A stretch of 64,000 nt of DNA. It comes from Microbispora oryzae (lineage in GTDB: Bacteria; Actinomycetota; Actinomycetes; Streptosporangiales; Streptosporangiaceae). The translations under genes were made by a program, and so were the position numbers. The stretch is from NCBI RefSeq assembly GCF_017896165.1, contig NZ_JAFCNB010000003.1, positions 1 through 64,000 of the forward strand, written 5' to 3'. Positions 8,469 to 17,299 of the stretch are shown here, one piece after another (the first letter of the stretch is position 1; every line of letters starts with the position of its first letter). A model generated the notes under the pieces. The model did no database searches, was not told the DNA's origin, and was given only the letters and a program-made list of their open reading frames with translations.

Positions 8469-9287
8469 GTGGGCGTGATGAAGCGGGTTCGGCTGGACAG
8501 CGAGCTCGTCCGGCGGGGGCTGGCGCGCTCCCGTGAGCAGGCGGGCCAGCTCATCGAGGCCGGCCGGGTCAGCGTCGGCGGCCGGGTCGCGGGCAAGGCC
8601 GCCACCCAGGTCGACACCGCGGCGGCCATCGTGGTCGCCGAGACGCAGGAAGGGCCCGACTACGTGTCCCGGGGCGCCCACAAGCTGCTCGGAGCGTTGC
8701 GCGCCTTCGACGGGCTCCAGGTGGAGGGCCGCCGATGTCTCGACGCGGGCGCCTCGACCGGCGGCTTCACCGACGTGCTGCTCCGGCACGGCGCCGCCCA
8801 CGTCCTCGCGGTGGACGTCGGCTACGGGCAGCTCGCCTGGCCGCTGCGCAACGACGAGCGCGTCACGGTCATGGAGCGGCAGAACGTGCGCGAGCTGACG
8901 CCCGAGCTGGTGGGGGAGCCGCCCTCGCTCGTGGTGGGCGACCTGTCGTTCATCTCGCTCCGCCTCGTCCTGCCCGCGCTCGTCGCGTGCGCCGCCGACG
9001 TCGCGGAGTTCGCCATGCTGGTGAAGCCGCAGTTCGAGGTCGGCAAGGAGCGCGTGGGCGCGGGCGGCGTCGTGCGCGACCCCGCTCTGCGCGCCGAGGT
9101 CGTACGGGATGTGGCGACGGCCGCCCGGGGGCTCGGGCTGGTGGTGAAGGGCGTGACGGCGAGCCCTCTGCCGGGGCCGTCCGGCAATGTGGAGTACGTC
9201 CTGTGGCTCGGCAAGGGACCGGGCCACGCCGAGGTGCCCGACATCGACGACGCGGTGCGGCGCGCCGTCGCGGAGGGCCCCCAATGA
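8469..9287 (+). CDS. tlyA: TlyA family rRNA 2'-O-methyltransferase
   Basis: TlyA methylates the 2'-OH of C1409 in 16S and C1920 in 23S rRNA, which sensitises mycobacteria to capreomycin. The N-terminal 65 residues are an S4 RNA-binding domain (RLDSELVRRGLARSREQAGQ). The rest is an FtsJ/RrmJ-type Rossmann methyltransferase with the SAM motif CLDAGASTGGFTDVLLRHGA near residue 91. The central catalytic region includes VVGDLSFISLR, and the MLVKPQFEVGK motif supplies the catalytic lysine. Three start codons are crowded here (GTG 8469, GTG 8475, ATG 8478) behind GGAG at 8461-8464; GTG 8475 has the best spacing. The position between the HAD gene and nadK is the same as in M. tuberculosis. Confidence 0.92.
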   Translation: MGVMKRVRLDSELVRRGLARSREQAGQLIEAGRVSVGGRVAGKAATQVDTAAAIVVAETQEGPDYVSRGAHKLLGALRAFDGLQVEGRRCLDAGASTGGFTDVLLRHGAAHVLAVDVGYGQLAWPLRNDERVTVMERQNVRELTPELVGEPPSLVVGDLSFISLRLVLPALVACAADVAEFAMLVKPQFEVGKERVGAGGVVRDPALRAEVVRDVATAARGLGLVVKGVTASPLPGPSGNVEYVLWLGKGPGHAEVPDIDDAVRRAVAEGPQ

Positions 9288-9351
9288 GAGGCTCCCCGGT
9301 GAGAGGGTCCCGGTGTTCGCGGCGGTCATGGGGAAAGACGGTGAGCGAGGG

Positions 9352-10254
9352 ATGAACACGAAGCGGACGGTCCTCGTCACGGCGCACACCGGCCGGGAGG
9401 CCGCGGTGGAGAGCGCCAGGCTGGTCATGGACCGTCTCGTCGCCGCGGGCGTCGAGGTCAGGGTGCTCGACGACGAGGCCGAGGAGATCGGCTGCCCGGG
9501 AGCCGACGTCGTGCCGGAGGGCAGCGCGCTCAAGGACGCCGAACTGATCATCGTCCTGGGCGGCGACGGCACCCTGTTGCGCGCGGCCGAGCTGGCCCGT
9601 CCGTCGGGCGTGCCGCTGCTGGGCGTCAACCTGGGACATGTGGGGTTCCTCGCGGAGGCCGAGGTGGAGGACCTCACGACCGCCGTCGACCTCGTCGTCG
9701 ACCGGCGCTACGAGGTCGAGGAACGGATGACCATCGAGGTCGTGGCCCGCGTCAACGGCTCGGTGCTCGCCCGTACGTGGGCGCTGAACGAGGCGTCGGT
9801 CGAGAAGGTGGACCGCATGCTCGAACTCGTCGCGGAGATCGACGGCCGCCCGCTGTCCCGCTGGGGCTGCGACGGGGTGATCTGCGCGACGCCGACAGGT
9901 TCGACCGCCTACGCGTTCTCGGCGGGCGGCCCGGTGGTGTGGCCGGAGGTGGAGGCGCTGCTGCTGGTCCCCAACAGCGCGCACGCGCTGTTCGCCCGGC
10001 CGCTGGTGGTCTCCCCGAGGTCCACGCTCGCCGTGGAGATCGTGCCCGCCACCAGTCCGGCCGTGCTCTGGTGTGACGGGCGCCGCCGCTTCGACATCCC
10101 TCCGGGCGCGCGGGTGGAGGTCCGCCGGGGCGATCTCCCCGTCCGGCTGGCCCGCCTGCTGGGTGTGGAGACGACCGGCGCGCCGTTCACGGACCGGCTG
10201 GTCGCCAAGTTCGCCCTCCCGGTCCAGGGATGGCGGGGCCGCGTCCGCTCCTGA
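9352..10254 (+). CDS. nadK: NAD kinase
   Basis: NAD kinase phosphorylates NAD to NADP. The hallmark GGDGT motif is in IIVLGGDGTLLRAAE (about residue 70), followed by GVNLGHVGFLAE (about 93) and the ligand-binding segment CDGVICATPTGSTAYAFSAG. ATG 9352 is preceded by GAGCGAGGG; the frame is open upstream through the tlyA end but that part is out-of-frame tlyA sequence. At 300 residues it has the normal length. It belongs to the tlyA-nadK-recN block. Confidence 0.93.
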   Translation: MNTKRTVLVTAHTGREAAVESARLVMDRLVAAGVEVRVLDDEAEEIGCPGADVVPEGSALKDAELIIVLGGDGTLLRAAELARPSGVPLLGVNLGHVGFLAEAEVEDLTTAVDLVVDRRYEVEERMTIEVVARVNGSVLARTWALNEASVEKVDRMLELVAEIDGRPLSRWGCDGVICATPTGSTAYAFSAGGPVVWPEVEALLLVPNSAHALFARPLVVSPRSTLAVEIVPATSPAVLWCDGRRRFDIPPGARVEVRRGDLPVRLARLLGVETTGAPFTDRLVAKFALPVQGWRGRVRS

Positions 10255-10472
10255 TCGGGCTGTCATCCCCGGCGCACCGACAGCGCCACGCGGTGCCGCC
10301 CGGCGGTCGTCGGCGGCGATCTGCCCCTGTTGTCCCTTATTCCGCGCTGGCCTGGGGATTCTCGTCCACAGTTCACCGTACGGACCTTCCTTGGCAGCCC
10401 GTCTCCTCGAAAATCTTGACGAGTTGCGCGTAGGATCTCTGGCGGATTCGGTCGGCAAATCGGGAGGGACCA

Positions 10473-12245
10473 GTGCGGCCACGGGTCGAGGAGGTCCGCA
10501 TTCAGGGGCTCGGCGTCATCGACGAGGCCGTGCTGGAGTTGTCCCCTGGTTTCACCGTCGTCACCGGTGAGACGGGGGCGGGCAAGACCATGGTCGTCAC
10601 CGGGCTCGGCCTGCTGTTCGGCGGCCGGGCCGACCCCGCCCGCGTGCGCCCCGGAGCCGACAAGGCCCTGGTCGAGGGCACTCTCGTGATCGAGCCGGAC
10701 GGACGGGTGGCCCAGCAGGTCGCGGACGTCGGCGGCGAGATCGAGGAGGGCCAGCTCATCATCTCGCGGTCGGTGTCGTCCGAGGGCCGTTCCCGCGCCT
10801 GGCTCGGCGGTCGCGCCGTCCCCGTCGGGACGCTGACGTATATCGCCGACGATCTGGTGGCCGTGCACGGGCAGATGGACCAGCAGCGGCTCCTCCAGCC
10901 GGGACGGCAGCGGGCCGCGCTCGACCGGTATGCCGGCGACGAGCTGGTCAAGCCCCTACGCTCCTACGAGCAGGCCTACAAGCGGCACAAGCAGGTCGGC
11001 GAACTGCTCCACGAGATCACGGTCCGGGCCCGGGAGCGGGCCCAGGAGGCCGACGTGCTGCGGTTCGGCCTGGAGGAGATCGAGAAGGCCGCCCCCAGAG
11101 CGGGTGAGGACGCCGAGCTCAAGGAGGAGGCCGAGCGGCTCTCCCACGCCGACGCGTTGCAGACCGCCGCCACCACCGCCCACACCGCGCTACTCGGCGA
11201 CCCCATGTCCGCCGCCCAGAACGCGCAGGACGCCGTGTCGCTGATCGGGCAGGCGCGGGGGGCCGTGGAGGGCGTCCGGGAGTTCGATCCGGCCCTGGCC
11301 GGACTGGCCGAGCGGCTCGCCGAGGCCGGCTACCTGATCTCCGACGTGGCGACCGAGCTGGCCGCCTACGCCGAGTCCGTCGAGGCCGACCCGGCCCGCC
11401 TGGCCGCCGTCCAGGAGCGCAGGTCCCTGCTCAACGGGCTGACCCGGAAGTACGGCGAGGACGTCGACGCCGTGCTCGCGTGGTCGGAGCGGGCCGCGCG
11501 GCGGCTGGCCGAGCTCGACGGGGACGACGAGCGGATCGAGGAGCTGACGCGTGAGCACGGCGAGCTGAGCGAGCGGCTCGGCGAGCTCGCGGGCGATCTC
11601 ACCGCGATCAGGACGGCCGCCGCCGAGAGATTCGGCGACGCCGTCACGCGGGAGCTGACCGCCCTCGCGATGCCGCACGCCCGGGTCAACGTGGCGATCA
11701 CGCGGACGGAGGGGTTCGGACCCCACGGGGTCGACGAGGTGGAGCTGCGGCTGGCCGCGCACCCGGGGGCGGCGGCGCTGCCGCTGACCAAGGGGGCGTC
11801 CGGCGGTGAGCTGAGCCGGGTCATGCTCGCGATCGAGGTGGTCTTCGCCGGCGCCGACCCCGTGCCGACGTTCGTCTTCGACGAGGTGGACGCGGGGGTG
11901 GGCGGCAAGGCCGCCGTCGAGATCGGCAGGCGGCTGGCCAAGCTGGCTCGCAGCGCCCAGGTCATCGTGGTCACGCACCTGCCGCAGGTGGCGGCGTTCG
12001 CCGACCAGCACCTGGTGGTGGAGAAGGCCAACGACGGCAGAGTGGTCCGCAGCGGCGTCGTCGCCCTCGACCGGCAGGCCAGGGAACGTGAGCTGTCCCG
12101 CATGCTGGCGGGTCTGGAAGACTCCGAGCTCGGCCGGGCCCACGCGGCGGAGCTGATGTCCATCGCCGCTGCGGACAAGGACGCCTGGGATCGCGAGGCC
12201 GCCGTCGGCGCGGGCAAGCCGGTGTCCCGCCGCAAATCACGCTGA
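10473..12245 (+). CDS. recN: DNA repair protein RecN
   Basis: RecN is an SMC-like ATPase acting in double-strand break repair. The sequence shows the N-terminal IQGLGVIDEAVLEL, Walker A TGETGAGKT (about residue 32), a long central helical/coiled-coil arm, the ABC signature GASGGELSRVMLAIE (about 442) and Walker B FVFDEVDAGVGG (about 466). The length of 590 residues is typical. GTG 10473 follows GGGAGGG. The 218-base leader has no convincing LexA box. Confidence 0.95.
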   Translation: MRPRVEEVRIQGLGVIDEAVLELSPGFTVVTGETGAGKTMVVTGLGLLFGGRADPARVRPGADKALVEGTLVIEPDGRVAQQVADVGGEIEEGQLIISRSVSSEGRSRAWLGGRAVPVGTLTYIADDLVAVHGQMDQQRLLQPGRQRAALDRYAGDELVKPLRSYEQAYKRHKQVGELLHEITVRARERAQEADVLRFGLEEIEKAAPRAGEDAELKEEAERLSHADALQTAATTAHTALLGDPMSAAQNAQDAVSLIGQARGAVEGVREFDPALAGLAERLAEAGYLISDVATELAAYAESVEADPARLAAVQERRSLLNGLTRKYGEDVDAVLAWSERAARRLAELDGDDERIEELTREHGELSERLGELAGDLTAIRTAAAERFGDAVTRELTALAMPHARVNVAITRTEGFGPHGVDEVELRLAAHPGAAALPLTKGASGGELSRVMLAIEVVFAGADPVPTFVFDEVDAGVGGKAAVEIGRRLAKLARSAQVIVVTHLPQVAAFADQHLVVEKANDGRVVRSGVVALDRQARERELSRMLAGLEDSELGRAHAAELMSIAAADKDAWDREAAVGAGKPVSRRKSR

Positions 12246-12425
12246 ACGCCCGCGGCGGACATCCGGGCCGCCCGAAACCCGCCTCCGGCCGTTCGTGGTT
12301 CGTCGATACCGGTCCATAAAGACGTATCCTGGCGAGCCGGGAAGGCTGTGCACTTGCCGTAACAAAAGCGACGGGCGGCCGGGTCTGGGAGCGTGCCGGT
12401 CGCCCCCTCTGGCAGGATGGTCATA

Positions 12426-13622
12426 ATGAAGGTCCCGAGCTTGAACGTTCCGGGCCTCCGCCGCAGGAAGGCAGACGACCTTCCCGGGGTGACGGCAGTG
12501 GCGAGAATCGACAGGCGGACCAAGAGGCTGACCAAGCGCCTCCAGGCCGGGGAGATCGCGATTATCGACCACGTCGACATCGACCGGGTCAGCGGGGAGG
12601 CACTGGTCGCATGTGGCGCCGCGGCGGTGGTCAACCTGGCCGCCAGCGTCAGCGGGCGCTATCCCAACCTCGGGCCCCGCATCCTCATCGAGGCCGGCGT
12701 TCCGCTGGTCGACAGCGCCACCCCCGAGCTGTTCGAACGGATCAAGGACGGCGACGTCGTCCGCGTCCACGACGGGATGATCTACCTCGGTGACGAGCTG
12801 GTCGGCAAGGGCCAGCAGCAGACGGCCGAGACCGTCGAGGCGGCCATGACCGAGGCCCGGGCCGGCTTCGCCGTCCAGATGGAGGCGTTCGTCGCCAACA
12901 CGATGGAGTATGTCCGGCGCGAGCGCGACCTGCTCATCGACGGCGTGGGCGTCCCCGACATCCGCACCTCGATGGACGGCAGGCACGTCCTCATCGTGGT
13001 CCGTGGATACCACTACAAGGAGGACATCGCGACGCTCCGGCCGTACATCCGGGAGTACCGCCCGGTGCTCATCGGCGTCGACGGCGGGGCGGACGCGCTG
13101 ATCGAGGCGGGCTACGTGCCCGACATCATCGTGGGCGACTTCGACTCGGTCTCGGAGAAGGCGCTGTGCTGCGGCGCCGAACTGGTCGTGCACGCCTACC
13201 CGGACGGCCGGGCGCCGGGGCTGGAGCGCGTGCGCCGGCTCGGCCAGCAGGCCGTCGTCTTCCCCGCGACCGGCACCAGCGAGGACATCGCGATGCTGCT
13301 GTCGGACGACAAGGGGGCGTCGCTGATCGTCGCGGTGGGCACCCACTGGACGCTCGACGAGTTCCTCGACAAGGGCCGGTCCGGCATGGCGAGCACCTTC
13401 CTCACCCGGCTGCGGGTCGGCAGCAAGCTCGTCGACGCCAAGGGCGTCAGCAGGCTCTACCGCAGCCGCATCTCCACCCCATCCCTGCTGCTCCTCGTGG
13501 CGACCACCATGATCACCATCGGGGTCGTGCTGTCGGTCTCGCCGATCGGCCAGGTCTGGCTGAACGGCCTGCGCGTCGCGTGGAACGGCTTCGTCTTCTG
13601 GCTGGTCGGACTCTTCTCGTGA
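12426..13622 (+). CDS. steA: Putative cytokinetic ring protein SteA
   Basis: The product has a thiamin pyrophosphokinase-like central domain (GVDGGADALIEAGYVPD followed by IIVGDFDSVSE) and two C-terminal transmembrane segments (about residues 355-395). This is the architecture of SteA of Corynebacterium and Rv1697, which works with SteB at the division septum to control cell separation. ATG 12426 is chosen because AGGA at 12414-12417 is correctly spaced; the open frame continues upstream. Its TGA overlaps the GTG of steB, so expression is coupled. Thiamin kinase activity is unlikely given the fused membrane anchor. Confidence 0.85.
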   Translation: MKVPSLNVPGLRRRKADDLPGVTAVARIDRRTKRLTKRLQAGEIAIIDHVDIDRVSGEALVACGAAAVVNLAASVSGRYPNLGPRILIEAGVPLVDSATPELFERIKDGDVVRVHDGMIYLGDELVGKGQQQTAETVEAAMTEARAGFAVQMEAFVANTMEYVRRERDLLIDGVGVPDIRTSMDGRHVLIVVRGYHYKEDIATLRPYIREYRPVLIGVDGGADALIEAGYVPDIIVGDFDSVSEKALCCGAELVVHAYPDGRAPGLERVRRLGQQAVVFPATGTSEDIAMLLSDDKGASLIVAVGTHWTLDEFLDKGRSGMASTFLTRLRVGSKLVDAKGVSRLYRSRISTPSLLLLVATTMITIGVVLSVSPIGQVWLNGLRVAWNGFVFWLVGLFS

Positions 13623-14605
13623 TCGATTTCCGTTATCACCTCGTCTCGATCGTGGCGATCTTCCTCGCGCTGACGGTTGGCATCGTGCTCGGCAGCACGG
13701 TCCTGGAACCCACGTTCTACAAGTCGGCCGAGGACATGACGGCCTCGCTGCGGCAGGCCAACGAGAAGTACATCACCCAGATCTCCGATCTGCAGTCGCG
13801 CGAGGAGGGGGCGGACTCGCTGATCGTCGGCCACACCGCCGACCTCGTGCGCGGCCAGCTCGCCGGCGAGCGGGTCGTGCTCGTGGAGGCGCCCGGCGCG
13901 CCGGCCGGCCTGCGGGACTCGATCCAGCGGCTGGTCACCGACGCGGGCGCCGTCTACACCGGGCGGGTCAGCCTCACCGACAAGTTCACGGCCGGCGACC
14001 AGGCGGCCGTGGTCGACGGGCTCGCCACCAACGTCGCGCCTGTCGGCACGAAGTTCCCCGACGGCGCGAGCGCCTACGACAAGGCGGCGGCCATGCTGGC
14101 CAGCGCGATCGTGACGGGCGACCGGACCCAGGCGGGGCGGCCCAACCCCGCGGCGACCGGTGTGCTTGAGGCGTTCCAGGCCGGCGACTTCCTGACGATC
14201 AACGGTTCCCCCGCGCAGCGGGCGACGCTGGCGATCGTGCTCACCCCGGCCCAGCCGTACGAGGGGGAGGAGGCGGAGACGCAGACCGCGGCGATCGTGT
14301 CGATCGCGGCCGGGCTCGACTCCGCCGACCTCGGCACGGTGGTTGCGGGCAACACGACGGCCTCCGCCGGGGCCGGGGTGATCGCGGCCCTGCACGACAC
14401 CGGCGAGGCGGCCTCCAACGTCACGACCGTCGACACCGTCGATATTCCAGCGGGCCGGATCACGATCGTCTACGCTCTGCGGGAGCAGCTCGCCGGGCGG
14501 TCGGGAGCGTACGGCATCGGCAGCGGGTCCACGGCGTTCGAACCGTCCGTGGTCGCCAGCCCCACCCCCAGTACGGCGGCCAGTACCGCGGCCACGCGCG
14601 GCTGA
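13619..14605 (+). CDS. steB: SteB / MctB-like copper transporter family protein
   Basis: The 328-residue product starts VIDFRYHLVSIVAIFLALTV, a conserved membrane anchor of the MctB (Rv1698) family, followed by a coiled-coil segment (KYITQISDLQSREE) and a large extracytoplasmic domain. Family members were described both as outer-membrane copper channels in mycobacteria and as SteB, the partner of SteA at the septum. The GTG start overlaps the steA stop (GTGA). The Ser/Thr/Ala-rich C-terminal tail is likely disordered. The SteA pairing makes the cell-division role more likely than copper export here. Confidence 0.85.
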   Translation: MIDFRYHLVSIVAIFLALTVGIVLGSTVLEPTFYKSAEDMTASLRQANEKYITQISDLQSREEGADSLIVGHTADLVRGQLAGERVVLVEAPGAPAGLRDSIQRLVTDAGAVYTGRVSLTDKFTAGDQAAVVDGLATNVAPVGTKFPDGASAYDKAAAMLASAIVTGDRTQAGRPNPAATGVLEAFQAGDFLTINGSPAQRATLAIVLTPAQPYEGEEAETQTAAIVSIAAGLDSADLGTVVAGNTTASAGAGVIAALHDTGEAASNVTTVDTVDIPAGRITIVYALREQLAGRSGAYGIGSGSTAFEPSVVASPTPSTAASTAATRG

Positions 14606-14669
14606 CCGGCGCGCACCGACGTTCCGCACCCCGCCAACCCACCTCACGAACCCGAGAAGAGGACCAGCC

Positions 14670-15599
14670 GTGGCCAGACGCTTCCCGGCCGGGGCACCGG
14701 CCGCCGCCCTGATCGGCGCCGCGCTCGGCGCCGTCGCGGCCCGCGCCGCCTACGCGGCCTTCCGGCGGCGGCCGCCCCTGGGAGACGAGAAGACGGCCGA
14801 CGAATACTGGACCCGGACCAACCACCGCGGGGAGCCGGTGACGCTGCTGGAGGGGCCCGCGTTCGCCGCCGGCGCCGCGGCAGCCGCCGTCGTCGCCCCC
14901 GGCCTGTCCACGAGATCCCGGGCCGCCGCGCTGCTGGCCGGCGCGGGAAGCGGGGCGCTCGGCGCGTACGACGACATCTCGGGCACGGGCTCGTCGAAGG
15001 GCTTCAAGGGCCACCTCACGGCGCTGGCCAGGGGTGAGGTCACGAGCGGCGCGGTGAAGATCCTCGGCATCGGCGCGGCGGGTCTCGCCGCCGCCGCGGT
15101 GGCACCGCCCCACCCGGGAGTGTCCCGCCCGGCCGTCCGGGCCCTCGACACCCTGGCCGACGGCGCGCTGATCGCCGGGAGCGCCAATCTGGCCAACCTG
15201 TTCGACCTGCGGCCCGGACGGGCCATCAAGGTGGGCCTGCTCGCCGGAGGCCCGCTGCTGGCGGCCTCGGCCGCGGGGCCCGGCGCTCGGGAGGCGGCCG
15301 TACTGGCCGCGGTGCCCCTGGGCGCGGCCGCGGCGCTGCTGCCCGAAGACCTGGGGGAGCGGGCCATGCTGGGCGACGCCGGGGCGAACGCCCTCGGGGC
15401 CCTCCTCGGGCTCGCCGCCACGGCGCGGCTCAGCCGGCCCGCGCGCCTGGCGGCGCTCGGCGTGGTCGTGGCGCTCACCGCCGCCTCGGAGCGGGTCAGC
15501 TTCACGAAGGTGATCGCGGGCAACCGCGTGCTCAACCGGCTCGACCTGCTCGGCCGCCGTCCGCCGCAGGACCCCGGCTCCCGGCGGCCGTCGGCGTGA
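14670..15599 (+). CDS. MraY/WecA-like (GT4-type) membrane phosphoglycosyl transferase homologue
   Basis: This 309-residue, multi-helix membrane protein carries degenerate motifs of the polyprenyl-phosphate N-acetylhexosamine-1-phosphate transferase family. AYDDISG corresponds to the DD site, NLANLFDLRPGRAIKV to the N-x3-N-x2-D-G block, and GDAGANALGALLG to the GDTGS block of MraY. A clear His-rich cytoplasmic loop typical of MraY/WecA is not seen, so activity is uncertain. It is followed with a GTGA overlap by murJ and a GT4 glycosyltransferase. This suggests a lipid-linked envelope glycan step. It could also be a non-catalytic partner of the division proteins SteA/SteB. Confidence 0.7.
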   Translation: MARRFPAGAPAAALIGAALGAVAARAAYAAFRRRPPLGDEKTADEYWTRTNHRGEPVTLLEGPAFAAGAAAAAVVAPGLSTRSRAAALLAGAGSGALGAYDDISGTGSSKGFKGHLTALARGEVTSGAVKILGIGAAGLAAAAVAPPHPGVSRPAVRALDTLADGALIAGSANLANLFDLRPGRAIKVGLLAGGPLLAASAAGPGAREAAVLAAVPLGAAAALLPEDLGERAMLGDAGANALGALLGLAATARLSRPARLAALGVVVALTAASERVSFTKVIAGNRVLNRLDLLGRRPPQDPGSRRPSA

Positions 15600-17299
15600 C
15601 AGCGGGCGGGGGCGCGGGATCGTCCCGGGCCGGATGGGCGGGACGGCTCGGCGGCGGAGTGGTGGGGGCCGCGGTCCTGATCGGCGTCATCACGATCCTG
15701 GCCCGGGTCACCGGCTTCGCCAAGCAACTGGCCTTCGCCCGGTCGGTCGGCACCAACTGCCTGGCCTCCGCCTACTACACGGCCAACCACGTGCCGAACA
15801 TCGTGTTCGAGGTCGTGGCGGGGGGCGCGCTCGCCGGGATGGTCGTCCCGGTCCTCGCCGGTCCCGCCGCCCGCGCTATGGGGGAGTCGCGGGAGGAGGC
15901 GTCCCGGATCGCGTCGGCCCTGATGACCTGGGTGCTGGTGCTGCTCGTGCCGCTCGGCGCGCTGACGGCGCTGGCCGCCGGCCCGCTGGCGCGGCTGCTG
16001 GTCGGCGGAGCGGTCCCCGATTGCGAGGCCGGCCAGGTCGCCGCGGTCGCGGGGCGCATGCTCGCCGTCTTCGCGCCCCAGATCCCCCTCTACGGCATGG
16101 CGGTCGTGCTCTACGGCGTGCTGCAGGCCCACCGGCGGTTCGCCGGGCCCGCCCTCGCCCCGCTGGTGTCGAGCGTCGTCGTCATCGTGGCCTACCTCGC
16201 CTTCACTCCGCTGAGCGGCGGCGACCGCGACCCCGCCGCGGTCCCCGCGGCGGCGCAGACCGTTCTGTCCGTCGGCACGACGCTCGGCGTCCTCGCCCTG
16301 GTCGTGACGGTGATCGGTCCCGGCCTGGGGCTCGGCCTGCGCTGGCGGCCGGTGCTGCGGTTCCCCGACGGCGTGGGTGCACAGGTCAGGCGGCTCGCGC
16401 TGGCCGGGCTGAGCGCCCTGCTCGCCCAGCAGGCGGTGATGGCGATGGTCATCCCATTGGCCAACCGGGTGGGCGGCGGCGCGCTCCCGGCGTACGACTA
16501 TGCCTGGGCGATCTACCAGGTGCCCTACGCCGTCCTCGCCGTGCCCATCGCCACCAGCGCGTTCCCGGTGCTGTCCGCCCACGCCGAGAACGGCGATCAC
16601 GACGGCTTCGCGGAGCTGTCCGCCCGGACCACCCGGGCCGTCATCCTGATCTGCGGCCTCGCCGCGGGGGCGCTCGCGGCGGTCGCCGGGCCGGTGGCGC
16701 ACGTCTTCCTGGGCCAGGCCGACGCCGACGTGCGGCCGGACGAGTTCGCGCGGGCGATCGCGCTGTTCGCCCCGGGTCTGGTGGGGTATGGCCTGACGGC
16801 CCATCTCAGCCGCGTCCTGTACGCCGCCGACCGGGGCAGGGCGGCGGCGCGCGGGATGGTGGCCGGCTGGCTGGTCGCGGGAGTGGCGCAGGCCGCGTTC
16901 GTGCTCCTGCTACCCGCTGGATGGAAGCTCGGCGGCCTCGCGGCCGGCCAGGCCCTGGGGATGACGGCCGGCGGCGCCCTCCTCCTGGGGTCGGTCCTGC
17001 GGGCGCGCGGCGGCGCGGCGGTGCGGGGAGTGCGGCGGGCGGCTCCGGCCGCGGCGCTGGGCGGCGGGGCAGGCTTCCTGGCGGGGTCGGGCGCGGTGCT
17101 CGCGGTGGGCGGTGAGGGCCCGTGGGCGGGGCTGGCCGCCGCGGCGGTGGCCGGGGTGACCGCCCTGCTGGCCGGAGTGATCGTCGCGGCCGCCGCTGAC
17201 CGCGAGGATCTCGACGTGATCGTGGCCCGGTTCCGTCGCGGGCGGGCGTCCGAGCCGGACGGCCGCGTCCTGTCGCGGCGAGGAGGGGGCAGGCCGTGA
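15596..17299 (+). CDS. murJ: MurJ/MviN family lipid II flippase
   Basis: The 567-residue protein has about 14 hydrophobic segments and the MVN family pattern: ITILARVTGFAKQLAFAR at the N-terminus, SAYYTANHVPNIVFEVVAGG, and the PNIVFE/ALAGMVVPVL block. MurJ-type proteins flip lipid-linked peptidoglycan precursors. The N-terminus is shorter than in long mycobacterial MurJ, with no kinase-like domain. Start GTG 15596 overlaps the previous stop, and its own stop overlaps the next GTG, so three genes are coupled. Another murJ commonly lies near the actinobacterial chromosome origin, so this may be a second MVN protein. Confidence 0.85.
   Translation: MTAGGGAGSSRAGWAGRLGGGVVGAAVLIGVITILARVTGFAKQLAFARSVGTNCLASAYYTANHVPNIVFEVVAGGALAGMVVPVLAGPAARAMGESREEASRIASALMTWVLVLLVPLGALTALAAGPLARLLVGGAVPDCEAGQVAAVAGRMLAVFAPQIPLYGMAVVLYGVLQAHRRFAGPALAPLVSSVVVIVAYLAFTPLSGGDRDPAAVPAAAQTVLSVGTTLGVLALVVTVIGPGLGLGLRWRPVLRFPDGVGAQVRRLALAGLSALLAQQAVMAMVIPLANRVGGGALPAYDYAWAIYQVPYAVLAVPIATSAFPVLSAHAENGDHDGFAELSARTTRAVILICGLAAGALAAVAGPVAHVFLGQADADVRPDEFARAIALFAPGLVGYGLTAHLSRVLYAADRGRAAARGMVAGWLVAGVAQAAFVLLLPAGWKLGGLAAGQALGMTAGGALLLGSVLRARGGAAVRGVRRAAPAAALGGGAGFLAGSGAVLAVGGEGPWAGLAAAAVAGVTALLAGVIVAAAADREDLDVIVARFRRGRASEPDGRVLSRRGGGRP

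Noticed and set aside
14750-16804. 684-codon minus-strand open frame opposite the MraY-like and murJ genes
   Set aside because: The plus-strand genes have family motifs and coupled starts, while the minus-strand frame is Arg/Gly/His-rich with no domain.
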